A DNA stretch of 64,000 bases. Origin: an uncultured Bacteroidales bacterium (GTDB taxonomy: Bacteria > Bacteroidota > Bacteroidia > Bacteroidales > Paludibacteraceae). A program made the translations under genes and the position numbers. The notes under the pieces are model-generated. The model was given only the letters and a program-made list of their open reading frames with translations, ran no database searches and was not told where the DNA came from. The stretch covers positions 82,524 to 146,523 of the forward strand of contig ONMU01000005.1 of NCBI GenBank assembly GCA_900319035.1, given 5' to 3'. Position 1 is the stretch's first letter, and every line of letters starts with the position of its first letter. Shown here piece after piece: positions 40,221 to 49,373 of this stretch.

Positions 40221-43200
40221 TTGAAAGGGGCTAAGCTGTTTTGGAAAGTGCCGCTCGTCCTGACCGGAGTGGTCATAGGAGTGGTCTTACTGCTACTGAT
40301 TGCGGTAGTAAGCGTGCTCTATGTGCCTTCCTTGCGCCGAGTAGCGATTGAGAAAGGTGTCGTGGTAGCGGCTGAGAAGACGGGCATGGATATCGATCTG
40401 GACAGCCTCTATCTCTCGCCTTTTCATCATTCGCCCATGGTGCTCTACCGAGCGTGGAAAGGGCAAGGCGACCTGCCTTTAGAGGTACGTATAGACAGCC
40501 TTTTTGTCGGTCATCGGGGGCAAGACACCTTGGTGTACGTACGACATCTGCGGCTCAAAGCTACCGTGCATACCCTTTCCTCTGCCCCTCATCAGCCCAA
40601 GGATCTCCTCTCTCTTCCGATCGAAGTGGAACATCTTCTTTTGGATAAGACCACTTTTCACTCCGGTCCGTTGATAGCGACCGTGGGTGTGGACGTGGTG
40701 CTGAGGCTGTTGGAGACCTCCAGCCCTGCGTTGAGTATCGCCGAAGGACGGTATCCCTTGCACGGTCTGCGTATATACGACACCTTCGTGGGCATTGACC
40801 TGCGTCCCTCTCCTAAACCCGCTAAACCGAAAACAGGAAAGAAGAACCCCCTGCGTTTGGCGTTCGATGTGCCGGACGGCGATCTGAGGAATATTCATTT
40901 CCTCCTCACCCCCTTGGGACTCGATATCCGGACGCGTACCTTGCAACCCGATGTGCTTGTGGATGTCGGCGGCAACACGTACGATGCGCATCGCTTAGAG
41001 GTCGGCGGGTATCAGATGTCTATCGGTAAGTTCTACCTGCCCTTGGACACCGTTCACGGCGATGCCTGTGTAGCGCTCGACAAGCATCTGATTACCAGTA
41101 ATGGGCTACATGCCCGTTCGGATGAGATAGGCGCGCAGATAGATCTGACCACTGCGGCGATGAACTTGGAAGAGATGCGTGTGGACGTGGACGGAGATGC
41201 GCAGTACAAAGGCAGCAAGGCGCAGCTGAGGGGCTATTATGACATCAACGACGAAGCCTATGACGTACATGCAGAGGTCGAACGTGTCGATCTCACTGCG
41301 CTGATGCGTGACAGTACATATGTACTGATAGCCGGTGAACTGAACGCGAAAGGTCAGGGTATCAATCCTCGTTCGCGGGCGATGCGGAGCAAGGTGCAGC
41401 TCCATCTGACCGATGCCTGCTACGGTACGATCGATGCTTCGGGCTTGTCCATCAATGCCGAGTTGGCTCAGAGCACGGTGGACGGCGACATCCATCTGCC
41501 TATTCAACTGAAAGATGCACACGACCGGCAGCTCGTCTCGGCGCAAACGGATCACACGCTTCGGGTGTCGGATTTCATGACGCCTTCGCGTATGTGCGTC
41601 AACTATCGTTCGCATATGCGTGACGTACAGGCGCGCGTTGGAAACGAAGATCTCCATGCTCAACAGCTGGATATCCATTTTACAACCGACTCCTCCACCT
41701 CTTTGAACCTTGCTACGGAGAACCTAAAGGCGGATCTGACAACCCCGATGCATGTGTTGCAGTTCGTACAAGGGCTATCTCCGCTCTTACAGGCAGTCAA
41801 AGACTCCGCTCGCATCCACGCCATCACCTCGCTGCGTGATCTGACGCAGTTGGATTCCCTGCGGCGGTTGATACCTGCCCTGAACGGACGCATCGATCTC
41901 TCGCACGGCAGCCCCGTGCAACCCTTCATTGACCGGACGGGATTAGACATCCGTCAGGTCGGTCTGGAATTGGCGTCCGACAGCCTGCAAACGGCGATGA
42001 ACTTAGACCTCTCTATCCCTCAGATTGAACATCCCGAAGACAGTACAGCGCTTCGGCTTCCTGCTGCTAACGCTGCACTGAAGATCGGCATGACAGAGGG
42101 CAACACCGCTGCTTCCCTCACCGCCAACAGCCAGCTGACCGATGGAGCGATGTCGCTGCGCGGACTGCAAACCGATGCTGATCTGTGGTTCGACGTGCAG
42201 CGGAATGAGAACCGCCTGAACGGTGTTGGATGTCTCACTCTGGATAACTTATCCTATGACTCCATCGAATTAGGTAGCCGGTCTGTGGACTTGACTCTCT
42301 CGCCCTCGGCACTCTATCCCAATGCCCTCAGAGCAGAGGTGCGTCCGGATGATATACCGATGGAGATCGTCAACGGCATTCTCAAAATGGCGGATCTGAA
42401 CCTCAGCGGTGCCCTCGGTGCGCAGGCTTCGATAGATGGTCTGCCCAAACGCTTCGATCTCTCTGCCGAGGTGCTGCCCAAGAGCGTGTCGGCATTGTAC
42501 CGTCCTTATGACGTGCGGCTCAGTCTGGGCGAGACACCCGTGGTGATGCAGCATAACAAGATCGATTTCAACGGCCTGCCTGTCTATGCGGTCGATAGTA
42601 CCTATCTGGCGTTGACGGGCGGTTTGGATATGAATAACATGCGTCTGGATGTCAACTTGGCTGCGGATAGCTTGGTGCCGGTTAAACTGGAGAAAGGCGG
42701 TCCGATACCGGTCTATGGAGGTCTGGCAACGGACATCCGAGGTTCCGTCACAGGTCCTTTGGACAGCATCTTGGCGGATGTGGATATCACGATTCTGCCC
42801 TGCACGGACATCACTTATCCGATAGACAAGAAGAACTTAGCGCAAGTCAAACCGCACGGAACCGTCAATGTGCGTTACGGCACAGCAGAAGGCGGACTCA
42901 GTCTGGGCGGAGAGGTGCGTGTGGACGATGGATTCATCCGGTATTCGCCCAAAGCGTACCCGATCATGCCGTTCCATGTGGATTCCGGCAGTCATGTGGC
43001 GTTCAATGGTCCTGTGGGGCAAACCCTATTGGATATCTCGGCTTCGCAGAAAGTGAAAGCCGATGTGGAGTCCGAAGGAGAAGAGACCCGCCGTGTGGAT
43101 TTCACCACCGGTGTGCGCGTGAACGGAATAGTGGACTCCATCGGACTGCATTCGATAGACTTCTTCCTCGAGGCTCCCAATGACGAGACGGTCACACGTG

Positions 43201-45035
43201 AGTTGGCTTCCGTGGACGAAGAGACCCGTGAAGGCTTAGCGGCTACCTTGCTCGCTACCGGTATGTATGTGGGTGAGAGTAACGTGGCTGCTCAACGAGG
43301 TGGCTATGCGCTCTCTTCTATCGTCAGCAGTCGTCTCAATGCGGCGATGTCGAATTCAAAAATGGGTAAAGTCGTGGACATCGACCTCAGTAGTGCGCAG
43401 ACCGAACACGCAGGAGGTAAGACCAATGACCTGAATATAGCCATCAGCAAATCGTTCTTCAAAGACCGGCTACGCATCACCTTGGGTTCTACGCTCACCG
43501 ATAACCCCGAAGTGAACCAAACAAGCGGTTGGTTAAATGCCCTCTCCGCCGAATACAAACTGACCAAGGACGGTAACGTCTTGCTGCGAATCTTCGAGCA
43601 ACGCGACTACAACAATATCTTGGAGGGCGAACTCTACAAGTCCGGCGTTGGTGTGCGAGCTATGAAAGAATGGCGTCGTCAACAACTATACCGCGGCGAC
43701 TCCATCACCCGTACATACGACCTCACCGGCGATGTCGATGTGGCGTGGCGATCCAATAACAGTCTCGGCCCGAACCTCACCCTCAAATCGTCCATTAAGA
43801 ACCTCATGGGAAAAGGTGAGACCTTCACCATCAAAGGAACCGGAGCCTATTACTGGGCATTGCGAAACCGTCACCCGGGTGACCCAAGAAAGACCGATAC
43901 CTACAAGTTAGGCGTCAACGCTTCGCTTATCTTCCCCTATCTCCATTGGGCGGGAGATAACAACCCCGAAGGCAACACGCGGTATATGCTCAACTACCAG
44001 TACGAGAATATAGCCGGAGGTTACGGTGTACACAAAGTCGCCGGTTCGTTCACCTATTTCATTCAATCGACGGAGTTCATCACCCACATCTTCACACCCC
44101 TCTCGCTCTCCGTAGTGCTCATGAAAGCCGAGTCGGACAACCTCCTCAACAAGGCAGAGGAGTACCCTCAACTCATCAAATTGATAGCCGGAAACGAGTT
44201 CGTGCCTTCCATCGGCTACACCTTCCTCTACAACGACTACCGCTCCAAACGACCCGTGAACACAATGATCGAATTAGGCGTCAAGGAGTCCGCAAACCTC
44301 CTCAACGCCATGTATTGCCTCTTCGGGCGTAAATGGAACGAGAAAGACAAACCATTTGGTAATGTGACCTTTAACCAGTTCCTCAAACTGACTGCCGAGC
44401 TCCGTAACCGCTTTAATATAACCGACCAAGTTTGTATCGCTACCCGTCTCTATGCCGGCGCGAACATCCCCTTGGGCAACTCATCCGCTTCACCCCTCTC
44501 CGAGGCGTTCTATATGGGCGGACCCAATAGTATGCGTGCTGCGGCTCCTTATGCTTATGGAGCCGGTAACTTCTACTCCGATAAATACAACCAGAACTTC
44601 TTCCATTCCGGCGATCTCAAGTTAGAAGCGAATTTCGAACTCCGTTTCCCGATTGTCTGGAAACTGTTCGGAGCCGCTTTTGTCGATGCCGGCAATGTGT
44701 GGAACTGGTATAACAGCGATGATGTCTTCAAGAAAGCAGGCTTCCCCGATTATCAGGAGCGCCTTCAGCTCCACGAAGAGCTCTACGATGGAATCATCAA
44801 CAACACCCATTTCGCCAAACAGATAGCCCTCGGCACCGGTGCCGGTCTGCGTCTGGACTTGGACGGCTTGGTCATTCGTCTGGATTTAGGTGTCGCTATC
44901 CATGCCCCCTATCAGACCTATCGTTACAACAAGGACGGCACTCCCGACCGCTCCCGTCCCATCAATACCTATTTCAATATCCCCTCCGCTCTTGACGCCC
45001 TCCGCCTCAACTTCGGTATAGGATATCCTTTCTAA
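40221..45035 (+). CDS. TamB-Omp85 (TamA/TamL barrel) fusion protein
   Basis: The 1604-residue protein joins two normally separate envelope components. Residues 9-32 are an inner-membrane anchor; about 35-690 have AsmA/TamB-like beta repeats; about 700-1140 match the TamB C-terminal domain (AATLLATGMYVGESNVAAQ, SFFKDRLRITLGS, EYKLTKDGNVLLRIFEQRD). At about 1150 the sequence passes directly into a 450-residue Omp85 barrel (SNNSLGPNLTLKSSIKNL, FTIKGTGAYYWALRN) with the lid-loop motif GGPNSMRAAAPYAYGAG near 1432 (Arg kept, following Gly changed to Ala) and the terminal signal LRLNFGIGYPF. No POTRA domains are seen. A TTG start follows the upstream gene by 8 bases. If made as one chain, it would span from inner to outer membrane. 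Confidence 0.85.
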   Translation: MKGAKLFWKVPLVLTGVVIGVVLLLLIAVVSVLYVPSLRRVAIEKGVVVAAEKTGMDIDLDSLYLSPFHHSPMVLYRAWKGQGDLPLEVRIDSLFVGHRGQDTLVYVRHLRLKATVHTLSSAPHQPKDLLSLPIEVEHLLLDKTTFHSGPLIATVGVDVVLRLLETSSPALSIAEGRYPLHGLRIYDTFVGIDLRPSPKPAKPKTGKKNPLRLAFDVPDGDLRNIHFLLTPLGLDIRTRTLQPDVLVDVGGNTYDAHRLEVGGYQMSIGKFYLPLDTVHGDACVALDKHLITSNGLHARSDEIGAQIDLTTAAMNLEEMRVDVDGDAQYKGSKAQLRGYYDINDEAYDVHAEVERVDLTALMRDSTYVLIAGELNAKGQGINPRSRAMRSKVQLHLTDACYGTIDASGLSINAELAQSTVDGDIHLPIQLKDAHDRQLVSAQTDHTLRVSDFMTPSRMCVNYRSHMRDVQARVGNEDLHAQQLDIHFTTDSSTSLNLATENLKADLTTPMHVLQFVQGLSPLLQAVKDSARIHAITSLRDLTQLDSLRRLIPALNGRIDLSHGSPVQPFIDRTGLDIRQVGLELASDSLQTAMNLDLSIPQIEHPEDSTALRLPAANAALKIGMTEGNTAASLTANSQLTDGAMSLRGLQTDADLWFDVQRNENRLNGVGCLTLDNLSYDSIELGSRSVDLTLSPSALYPNALRAEVRPDDIPMEIVNGILKMADLNLSGALGAQASIDGLPKRFDLSAEVLPKSVSALYRPYDVRLSLGETPVVMQHNKIDFNGLPVYAVDSTYLALTGGLDMNNMRLDVNLAADSLVPVKLEKGGPIPVYGGLATDIRGSVTGPLDSILADVDITILPCTDITYPIDKKNLAQVKPHGTVNVRYGTAEGGLSLGGEVRVDDGFIRYSPKAYPIMPFHVDSGSHVAFNGPVGQTLLDISASQKVKADVESEGEETRRVDFTTGVRVNGIVDSIGLHSIDFFLEAPNDETVTRELASVDEETREGLAATLLATGMYVGESNVAAQRGGYALSSIVSSRLNAAMSNSKMGKVVDIDLSSAQTEHAGGKTNDLNIAISKSFFKDRLRITLGSTLTDNPEVNQTSGWLNALSAEYKLTKDGNVLLRIFEQRDYNNILEGELYKSGVGVRAMKEWRRQQLYRGDSITRTYDLTGDVDVAWRSNNSLGPNLTLKSSIKNLMGKGETFTIKGTGAYYWALRNRHPGDPRKTDTYKLGVNASLIFPYLHWAGDNNPEGNTRYMLNYQYENIAGGYGVHKVAGSFTYFIQSTEFITHIFTPLSLSVVLMKAESDNLLNKAEEYPQLIKLIAGNEFVPSIGYTFLYNDYRSKRPVNTMIELGVKESANLLNAMYCLFGRKWNEKDKPFGNVTFNQFLKLTAELRNRFNITDQVCIATRLYAGANIPLGNSSASPLSEAFYMGGPNSMRAAAPYAYGAGNFYSDKYNQNFFHSGDLKLEANFELRFPIVWKLFGAAFVDAGNVWNWYNSDDVFKKAGFPDYQERLQLHEELYDGIINNTHFAKQIALGTGAGLRLDLDGLVIRLDLGVAIHAPYQTYRYNKDGTPDRSRPINTYFNIPSALDALRLNFGIGYPF

Positions 45036-45060
45036 GATAAACAATTAAACAGTATAGAAC

Positions 45061-45582
45061 ATGAAAAAAATCTTTCTTTTATTTCTTCTCTGCGCCATGA
45101 GTTTTCAGACTTATGCGGCGAAGCGTCCTATCCCCGAGACCGAACCGCGTTCGGTGATGTTAGCTCGTGCAGGCGATTCCTATTATGTCGGAAATGAGAA
45201 AATGGGCAAACTACAAACCCTTCGTTGGCTGAAAGCGCAGGACTGCCGCGTTGCGTACGACCTGTTCCGTTCCGGTTATGAGACAGCCATGGTGGGGTGG
45301 GGTCTGTTGAGTATCGGTGCCGTGTTTGAGATTGCGGGTTTAATCTATATGACTTCCTCTATTGACAATGGTGCTCCCAAAGGACTCGTTACCGGATATA
45401 TGCTATATAGTCTTGGAGGCGCCTTTGAATTAGCAGCTATACCGACCATCTCAGTCGGATATTGGAAGATGCACCAAACGCCGAAGACCTATAACATGCA
45501 CTGTTACCGTTCGGATGATGCGCATCCTTATTGGGCTATTCAAGCTGGTGGAAACGGTTTAGGCGTAGCTTATAAATTCTAA
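45061..45582 (+). CDS. small secreted or membrane protein of unknown function
   Basis: A 173-residue protein with a signal peptide (KKIFLLFLLCAMSFQTYAA) and two further hydrophobic stretches (about 78-98 and 108-140, Gly/Ala rich). The pattern, including YYVGNEKM and an internal pair of helices, occurs in small Bacteroidales envelope proteins of unknown role. It follows the TamB-Omp85 gene by 25 bases and may share its transcript. Confidence 0.65.
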   Translation: MKKIFLLFLLCAMSFQTYAAKRPIPETEPRSVMLARAGDSYYVGNEKMGKLQTLRWLKAQDCRVAYDLFRSGYETAMVGWGLLSIGAVFEIAGLIYMTSSIDNGAPKGLVTGYMLYSLGGAFELAAIPTISVGYWKMHQTPKTYNMHCYRSDDAHPYWAIQAGGNGLGVAYKF

Positions 45583-45584
45583 GT

Positions 45585-46805
45585 TCAGACCCTTTCTGCC
45601 GAAAACAATACCGGTTTGCCGTTCACTCGACAACCGATGACATAGGCTGTACCTCCGTCTCGGAGGTGCAGTTTCTTTTTGAGTTGCTCTGCCGTCAACG
45701 GATAATTGCGCACGATCACGTTCGCTTGACTAATCACCCTCTCCTTGGAAGAGGGAAGGGGAGAGGTTTTCCACACCCGTCCCGGAAAGTCCTCAACGAG
45801 CTTATCCGAGACATAGAGATGCGTGTTGACATCTAATTTCTGAAGCCCGAAACGCTCGGACACCAACTTATATGCCCCTCCTTTGAGAATAGCGGCATTG
45901 GGCTCATAAAGGAATGTACAAGGGGACAATGTACCATGTACCATTTGTGGCTGCGCCGTTTGTTCTTCTTCGCGGGTAAAGACAAATGCCTGCTCTTTCT
46001 TATCCAGATCAATCGCAGTAATGGTCTGAGTTCTGAACTCTGATTTCTGATGGCTCAACAGCAACACTTCCTTAACCTCATTCTTCACCGCCACCACGTG
46101 AATATCCCATGTGAGGACTGATGCAGGTGTGACCTTACTGACTGCTGACAACTCTTTGATTGCCTGCGTGAGGTCAATCATCGGAGATAACTTGAGCATG
46201 ATCCTGCCTTCCGGCGCTAAATGCGAAACCAGATCTGGCATCAACTCCACCACATTCGGTGTACAGTCTCCGAGCCGAAAGACTTTTCCTCCATGACTGT
46301 CCCGCCTTGCCGGATCAAGGAAAATAAGGTCGTAGCCCCCCTCGTTCTCCCTGTGAATGGAAGCCAGAAACTCCTCCGCCGTACAGTTATGGATTGAGAC
46401 ATTCTTAATTTTTAATTTTTCATTCGTAATTTCCTTATTGTGCTCCGCAATCCTGCATAACTCCGCGTTCTGCTCCACGTAGTCCGTCTCATCAAAGAGC
46501 TCACTCAGAAAAAATGTATCTACTCCATAACCGCCCGTCAAATCAAGGCACTTATGATTTGAAGATTGGAGAATTGGAAGATTAGAAGATTCGATGATGT
46601 GTGCTTTGTATCGTGCCGTAAGTTCCGACGAACATTGCTCACAACTGAGCCGAACGGGGTACCACCAATCTTCGATTGCTGCAAAAGTGGGCAGCTTGTC
46701 CGCTGTCCTCTCACGCCCCTCGACTTGCTGCAAAAACCACCTCCATTGCTCGTCCGTAAGGTGCTTGTATTTAGAGCGTTGTAACGCTAAGTCGGCTACC
46801 TGCAT
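45585..46805 (-). CDS. SAM-dependent methyltransferase with THUMP-like C-terminus (PG_1098 type)
   Basis: The class I Rossmann domain has motif I as LDLTGGYGVDTFFL, an acidic loop YVEQNAEL and the FLDPARRD catalytic-type motif, followed by RLGDCTPNVVELMP. The C-terminal part (PNAAILKGGAYKLVSERFGL, VRNYPLTAEQLKKKLHLRDGG) matches the ferredoxin-like and THUMP-like domains of the Porphyromonas PG_1098 family. RNA is the likely substrate, unproven. Four repeat-derived segments interrupt it (SSNLPILQSSNHK, NEKLKIKN, a QKSEFRTQ stretch and SPLPSSKERV). Confidence 0.85.
   Translation of the reverse strand: MQVADLALQRSKYKHLTDEQWRWFLQQVEGRERTADKLPTFAAIEDWWYPVRLSCEQCSSELTARYKAHIIESSNLPILQSSNHKCLDLTGGYGVDTFFLSELFDETDYVEQNAELCRIAEHNKEITNEKLKIKNVSIHNCTAEEFLASIHRENEGGYDLIFLDPARRDSHGGKVFRLGDCTPNVVELMPDLVSHLAPEGRIMLKLSPMIDLTQAIKELSAVSKVTPASVLTWDIHVVAVKNEVKEVLLLSHQKSEFRTQTITAIDLDKKEQAFVFTREEEQTAQPQMVHGTLSPCTFLYEPNAAILKGGAYKLVSERFGLQKLDVNTHLYVSDKLVEDFPGRVWKTSPLPSSKERVISQANVIVRNYPLTAEQLKKKLHLRDGGTAYVIGCRVNGKPVLFSAERV
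45735..45766. repeat. CCCTCTCC-TTGGAAGAGGGAAGGGGAGAGG repeat inside the methyltransferase gene
   Basis: An inverted repeat of the CCTCCCT-AAAGGGAGG family; encodes SPLPSSKERVI. Confidence 0.7.
45911..45944. repeat. heptamer-like repeat inside the methyltransferase gene, GTACAAGGGGACAATGTACC
   Basis: AATGTAC, AAGGGGAC, AATGTACC, ATGTACC, the same unit type as at 16290 and 33549. Coding-strand peptide MVHGTLSPCTF. Confidence 0.75.
46026..46050. repeat. heptamer repeat inside the methyltransferase gene, unit CTGAACT, 3.5 units
   Basis: CTGAGTT, CTGAACT, CTGATTT, CTGA. Same unit as in coaE and dxs. Peptide QKSEFRTQT. Confidence 0.85.
46405..46432. repeat. heptamer repeat inside the methyltransferase gene, unit TTAATTT, 4 units
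   Basis: TTAATTT, TTAATTT, TTCATTC, GTAATTT. Peptide EITNEKLKIKN. Confidence 0.88.
46554..46598. repeat. 7-8 base tandem repeat inside the methyltransferase gene, AGATTGGA type
   Basis: GATTTGA, AGATTGG, AGAATTGG, AAGATTAG, AAGATTCG. Same family as 24571-24610. Peptide ESSNLPILQSSNHK. Confidence 0.85.
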
Positions 46806-47847
46806 AGTAATAACTCAGTATTTCTTCGTAACTCTTTCCTTCGCTTGCCATCACCGCTGCGCCTATCTGGCAAAGCCCTGCTCCGTGACCCCAACCGTGA
46901 CCTGTAAGTACGAAGGACGGATGTACGATGTACGAAGGGTTTTTCTCTACCTCAAACCACGAGCTATACAGACACGTACGAGACAACCAAAGACGGATCT
47001 TTAACTCCTTGCCAATGATCTCCGTGTGTTTGGAACCCACAATCTGGAGTTCGTAGATTCGTCCCGAAGCACCGCGTTTAAGCGGAATAAGATCGATGAT
47101 CTCCCCAAAGTCAATGCCCGATTTGGTACGAATGATCTCGCTCAACTCATCTGCGGTATAGCTCACTCTCCAATCCCGAAAATCCTTCGTCTCCTGATCA
47201 TAGTCATTGAGCACCAGACGCAGCACTTTAGGCGAAGGACTCTTACACCAATCGCATCTAACCGACTGAATATAAGGCACATCAATGTCTTCCCAGCAAG
47301 TCCGCCAAACTTCTGTTTTTCCGCCGCAACACTTGTAGTACCGGCAGTCACAGATCTCCTCCTTCGTACCTTGTTCGTCCTTTTGTCCATAGACCAAGAC
47401 CTGTCCTTTAGTGGCACGAACGGCTTCTACCGCCCTTTCGTTCTTAGCCCCATCGGGGCACGATTGTCTCATTCGCCTAAGCCCCTCGTACCGCTGACAG
47501 TGATCATCTGCACAGACATGAAAACCCTCGTGATTTGGTTTTTGGATAGCGCGTATCGCCCACGAACGGCTGATGACCGCGTGAGCTTTGAGCAGCTCCA
47601 TAGGACTGTTGGCAGACATCTCGGACGAGATAACCGAACACAGATAGTCCTCTAAATCAATGGTATTGATAGCCGTTTGAGTACCATCTGCGTTGTTACG
47701 AATCTCCAACGAACCGGCAAACTCTTGGTCTTCATGGCGATCCCAATGAAAACCAATACCGATCCGCACGTTCTTCAGAACGAACGTCTTCTCCCGCTGC
47801 TCAAACTCAATCTGCGGAGCCGTTAATATCCCGACACGAATATCCAC
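46771..47847 (-). CDS. SpoIID/LytB-domain protein
   Basis: The 358-residue protein matches SpoIID/LytB proteins, which in Bacillus act as lytic enzymes on peptidoglycan or stimulate amidases. Marks are EDYLCSVISSEMSANSPMELLKAHAVISRSWAI (acid residue and ARS-W core) and the C-terminal GHGWGHGAGLCQIGA. The conserved substrate Arg is replaced in part by SRSWA, as in other Bacteroidota members. No signal peptide is visible. Its 3' end overlaps the methyltransferase gene by 35 bases. A short VEKNPSYIVHPSF segment is written by a GTACGAAGG heptamer block (46904-46939). Confidence 0.85.
   Translation of the reverse strand: MDIRVGILTAPQIEFEQREKTFVLKNVRIGIGFHWDRHEDQEFAGSLEIRNNADGTQTAINTIDLEDYLCSVISSEMSANSPMELLKAHAVISRSWAIRAIQKPNHEGFHVCADDHCQRYEGLRRMRQSCPDGAKNERAVEAVRATKGQVLVYGQKDEQGTKEEICDCRYYKCCGGKTEVWRTCWEDIDVPYIQSVRCDWCKSPSPKVLRLVLNDYDQETKDFRDWRVSYTADELSEIIRTKSGIDFGEIIDLIPLKRGASGRIYELQIVGSKHTEIIGKELKIRLWLSRTCLYSSWFEVEKNPSYIVHPSFVLTGHGWGHGAGLCQIGAAVMASEGKSYEEILSYYYAGSRLSVTTL
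46904..46939. repeat. heptamer repeat inside the SpoIID-like gene, unit ATGTACG
   Basis: GTAAGTACGAAGGACGG, ATGTACG, ATGTACG, AAGGG. Peptide NPSYIVHPSFVL. Confidence 0.82.
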
Positions 47848-47854
47848 TATTCCA

Positions 47855-49186
47855 CTAATCCTTTCTCGCCTTCAGCTCAAACGTCCGCAGTTTATCTTTG
47901 TACCAGTTATTGCGGTTCATGGCAACTATATCGCAGTTCGCATCGGAGTTATCCTCCCAACGACGACAGTTATACACCACATCATAGATGCGACCGATAG
48001 GGTAGTCTCGGCTGATCCTTAGCCCCACCGCATAGTCCTCGCCATACTTGGTGGTCGGATAGTTGATGGTACGAAGAAGCGGCACATAGAATCCTCTTGG
48101 AGCACCTAATCCATTGATTCGCAATGCGTTATTGCGACCGTTCTCATCGGTCCATTCCCGATGGTCGATCACTCCCGGAGGAAGAATCTCGCCGTTCATA
48201 TTCGTCAACTGGTACGTACCGATCACCATGCCGTACTTCGTACCTTCTTTATCTTCAAAGGCATCAATGAACCGCTGTACGGTCGTTTCGTCAAAATACG
48301 TATCGTCGCTGTCCAACTGAATAGCATACTTACCGCAACGAGGATCATGGATAGCCACGTTCCAGTTTCCACCTATCGCGTGCCACGTCTTGTCCTGCGC
48401 AATATAGATTAATTTTTCATTTTGATTTTTTAATTTCTCAATGATCTCCGCAGTTCCGTCGGTAGAGTTGTCATCGACCACAATGACGTTGAAACTATAC
48501 CCCTCGCGCACTTTCTGGTTCAACGCACTATGTATTGCGTCCGCGATCGTGCGGGCACGATTCTTACAAGGAATGATAACACTGGCTGTCACAGGATAGT
48601 CTCCGGCTTCCGGAAGAGCTTTGTATTCACCCGGTTTCAGATACGCCCCGATTCGTTTGAGGTGGGCGGTCACACATTGCTCCATCTCTATCTGTACACC
48701 GCGGTTTCGCGGATCCACATAGTCAAACAGTTTCTCTCCCGACTTGCGCGTATCCGTCTCTACCTCATAGTACAGATACTCGGGAATATGTTCCAACTTC
48801 TCTGCCCTCAAACGTAAGTCGTAAAGCCCTGCAAACTCGTACTCGGTATCCATCTGCGCAACGAGCGCTTTCAGTTTCTCGGTGTCCCATAACATGACCG
48901 CTCCGAACTCAAAATCATCGCGCAGCGCACCCTCCTGATAATCAATCACAGGCGCTTCACCGATCGACCATTGACCATCAATCATGGACTTGTTAAAATG
49001 GTCGCTGTACACCATCGTAGCGCCGGTCATTTGGAGTACTTGAATCATTCGCTCTTGTCCCAGATAAATCCATTCTATATCGGGTTTGAGACAAATCATG
49101 GTGTACGGAGTGTTTGCACGGGATGCGATGTCCCTGATTGCCGAAGTGGAGCAAATCCGCCCGGGAAGATGAAATGTACTAATCAT
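47855..49186 (-). CDS. glycosyltransferase family 2 protein
   Basis: The 443-residue cytoplasmic protein has a divergent N-terminal segment ([21 protein letters not shown]) followed by a GT-A domain starting [20 protein letters not shown] (about 202-221), [13 protein letters not shown], and the metal site [10 protein letters not shown]. Such proteins add sugars to surface polymers; donor and acceptor are unknown. [13 protein letters not shown] segment after the DDNSTDG motif is written by four heptamer units. It shares the minus strand with the SpoIID-like gene, 7 bases away. Confidence 0.85.
   Translation of the reverse strand: MISTFHLPGRICSTSAIRDIASRANTPYTMICLKPDIEWIYLGQERMIQVLQMTGATMVYSDHFNKSMIDGQWSIGEAPVIDYQEGALRDDFEFGAVMLWDTEKLKALVAQMDTEYEFAGLYDLRLRAEKLEHIPEYLYYEVETDTRKSGEKLFDYVDPRNRGVQIEMEQCVTAHLKRIGAYLKPGEYKALPEAGDYPVTASVIIPCKNRARTIADAIHSALNQKVREGYSFNVIVVDDNSTDGTAEIIEKLKNQNEKLIYIAQDKTWHAIGGNWNVAIHDPRCGKYAIQLDSDDTYFDETTVQRFIDAFEDKEGTKYGMVIGTYQLTNMNGEILPPGVIDHREWTDENGRNNALRINGLGAPRGFYVPLLRTINYPTTKYGEDYAVGLRISRDYPIGRIYDVVYNCRRWEDNSDANCDIVAMNRNNWYKDKLRTFELKARKD
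48410..48437. repeat. heptamer repeat inside the glycosyltransferase gene, unit TTAATTT, 4 units
   Basis: TTAATTT, TTCATTT, TGATTTT, TTAATTT. Peptide [11 protein letters not shown]. Confidence 0.85.
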
Positions 49187-49213
49187 ATCTATTCGAATTA
49201 AATTTCAGCATAC

Positions 49214-49245
49214 AAAATTACACTTTTTTTTTGACATATTCGCTT
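49214..49245 (-). promoter_or_regulatory. probable promoter of the glycosyltransferase operon
   Basis: Minus strand TAATTTTG at 49214-49221. The place of the -33 TTTG (49242-49245) is not conserved, but AATATGTCAAA follows it at the same position as the CATATGTC of the other promoters. Confidence 0.6.
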
Positions 49246-49300
49246 TGAATATAAGAAAATCACCATTCTGCTATCTTTTTTTATTATTTTAATAAAATTA

Positions 49301-49332
49301 TTTGCATATATCAAAAATTATGAGTAATTTTG
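49301..49332 (+). promoter_or_regulatory. promoter of the secreted nuclease/phosphatase operon
   Basis: TTTG at 49301-49304 and TAATTTTG at 49325-49332, spacing 20, with CATATATCAAA after the -33 box. Confidence 0.88.
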
Positions 49333-49373
49333 TAGCCGATTTGGAAAAATGTATCTAATTAACACCAAATAGT

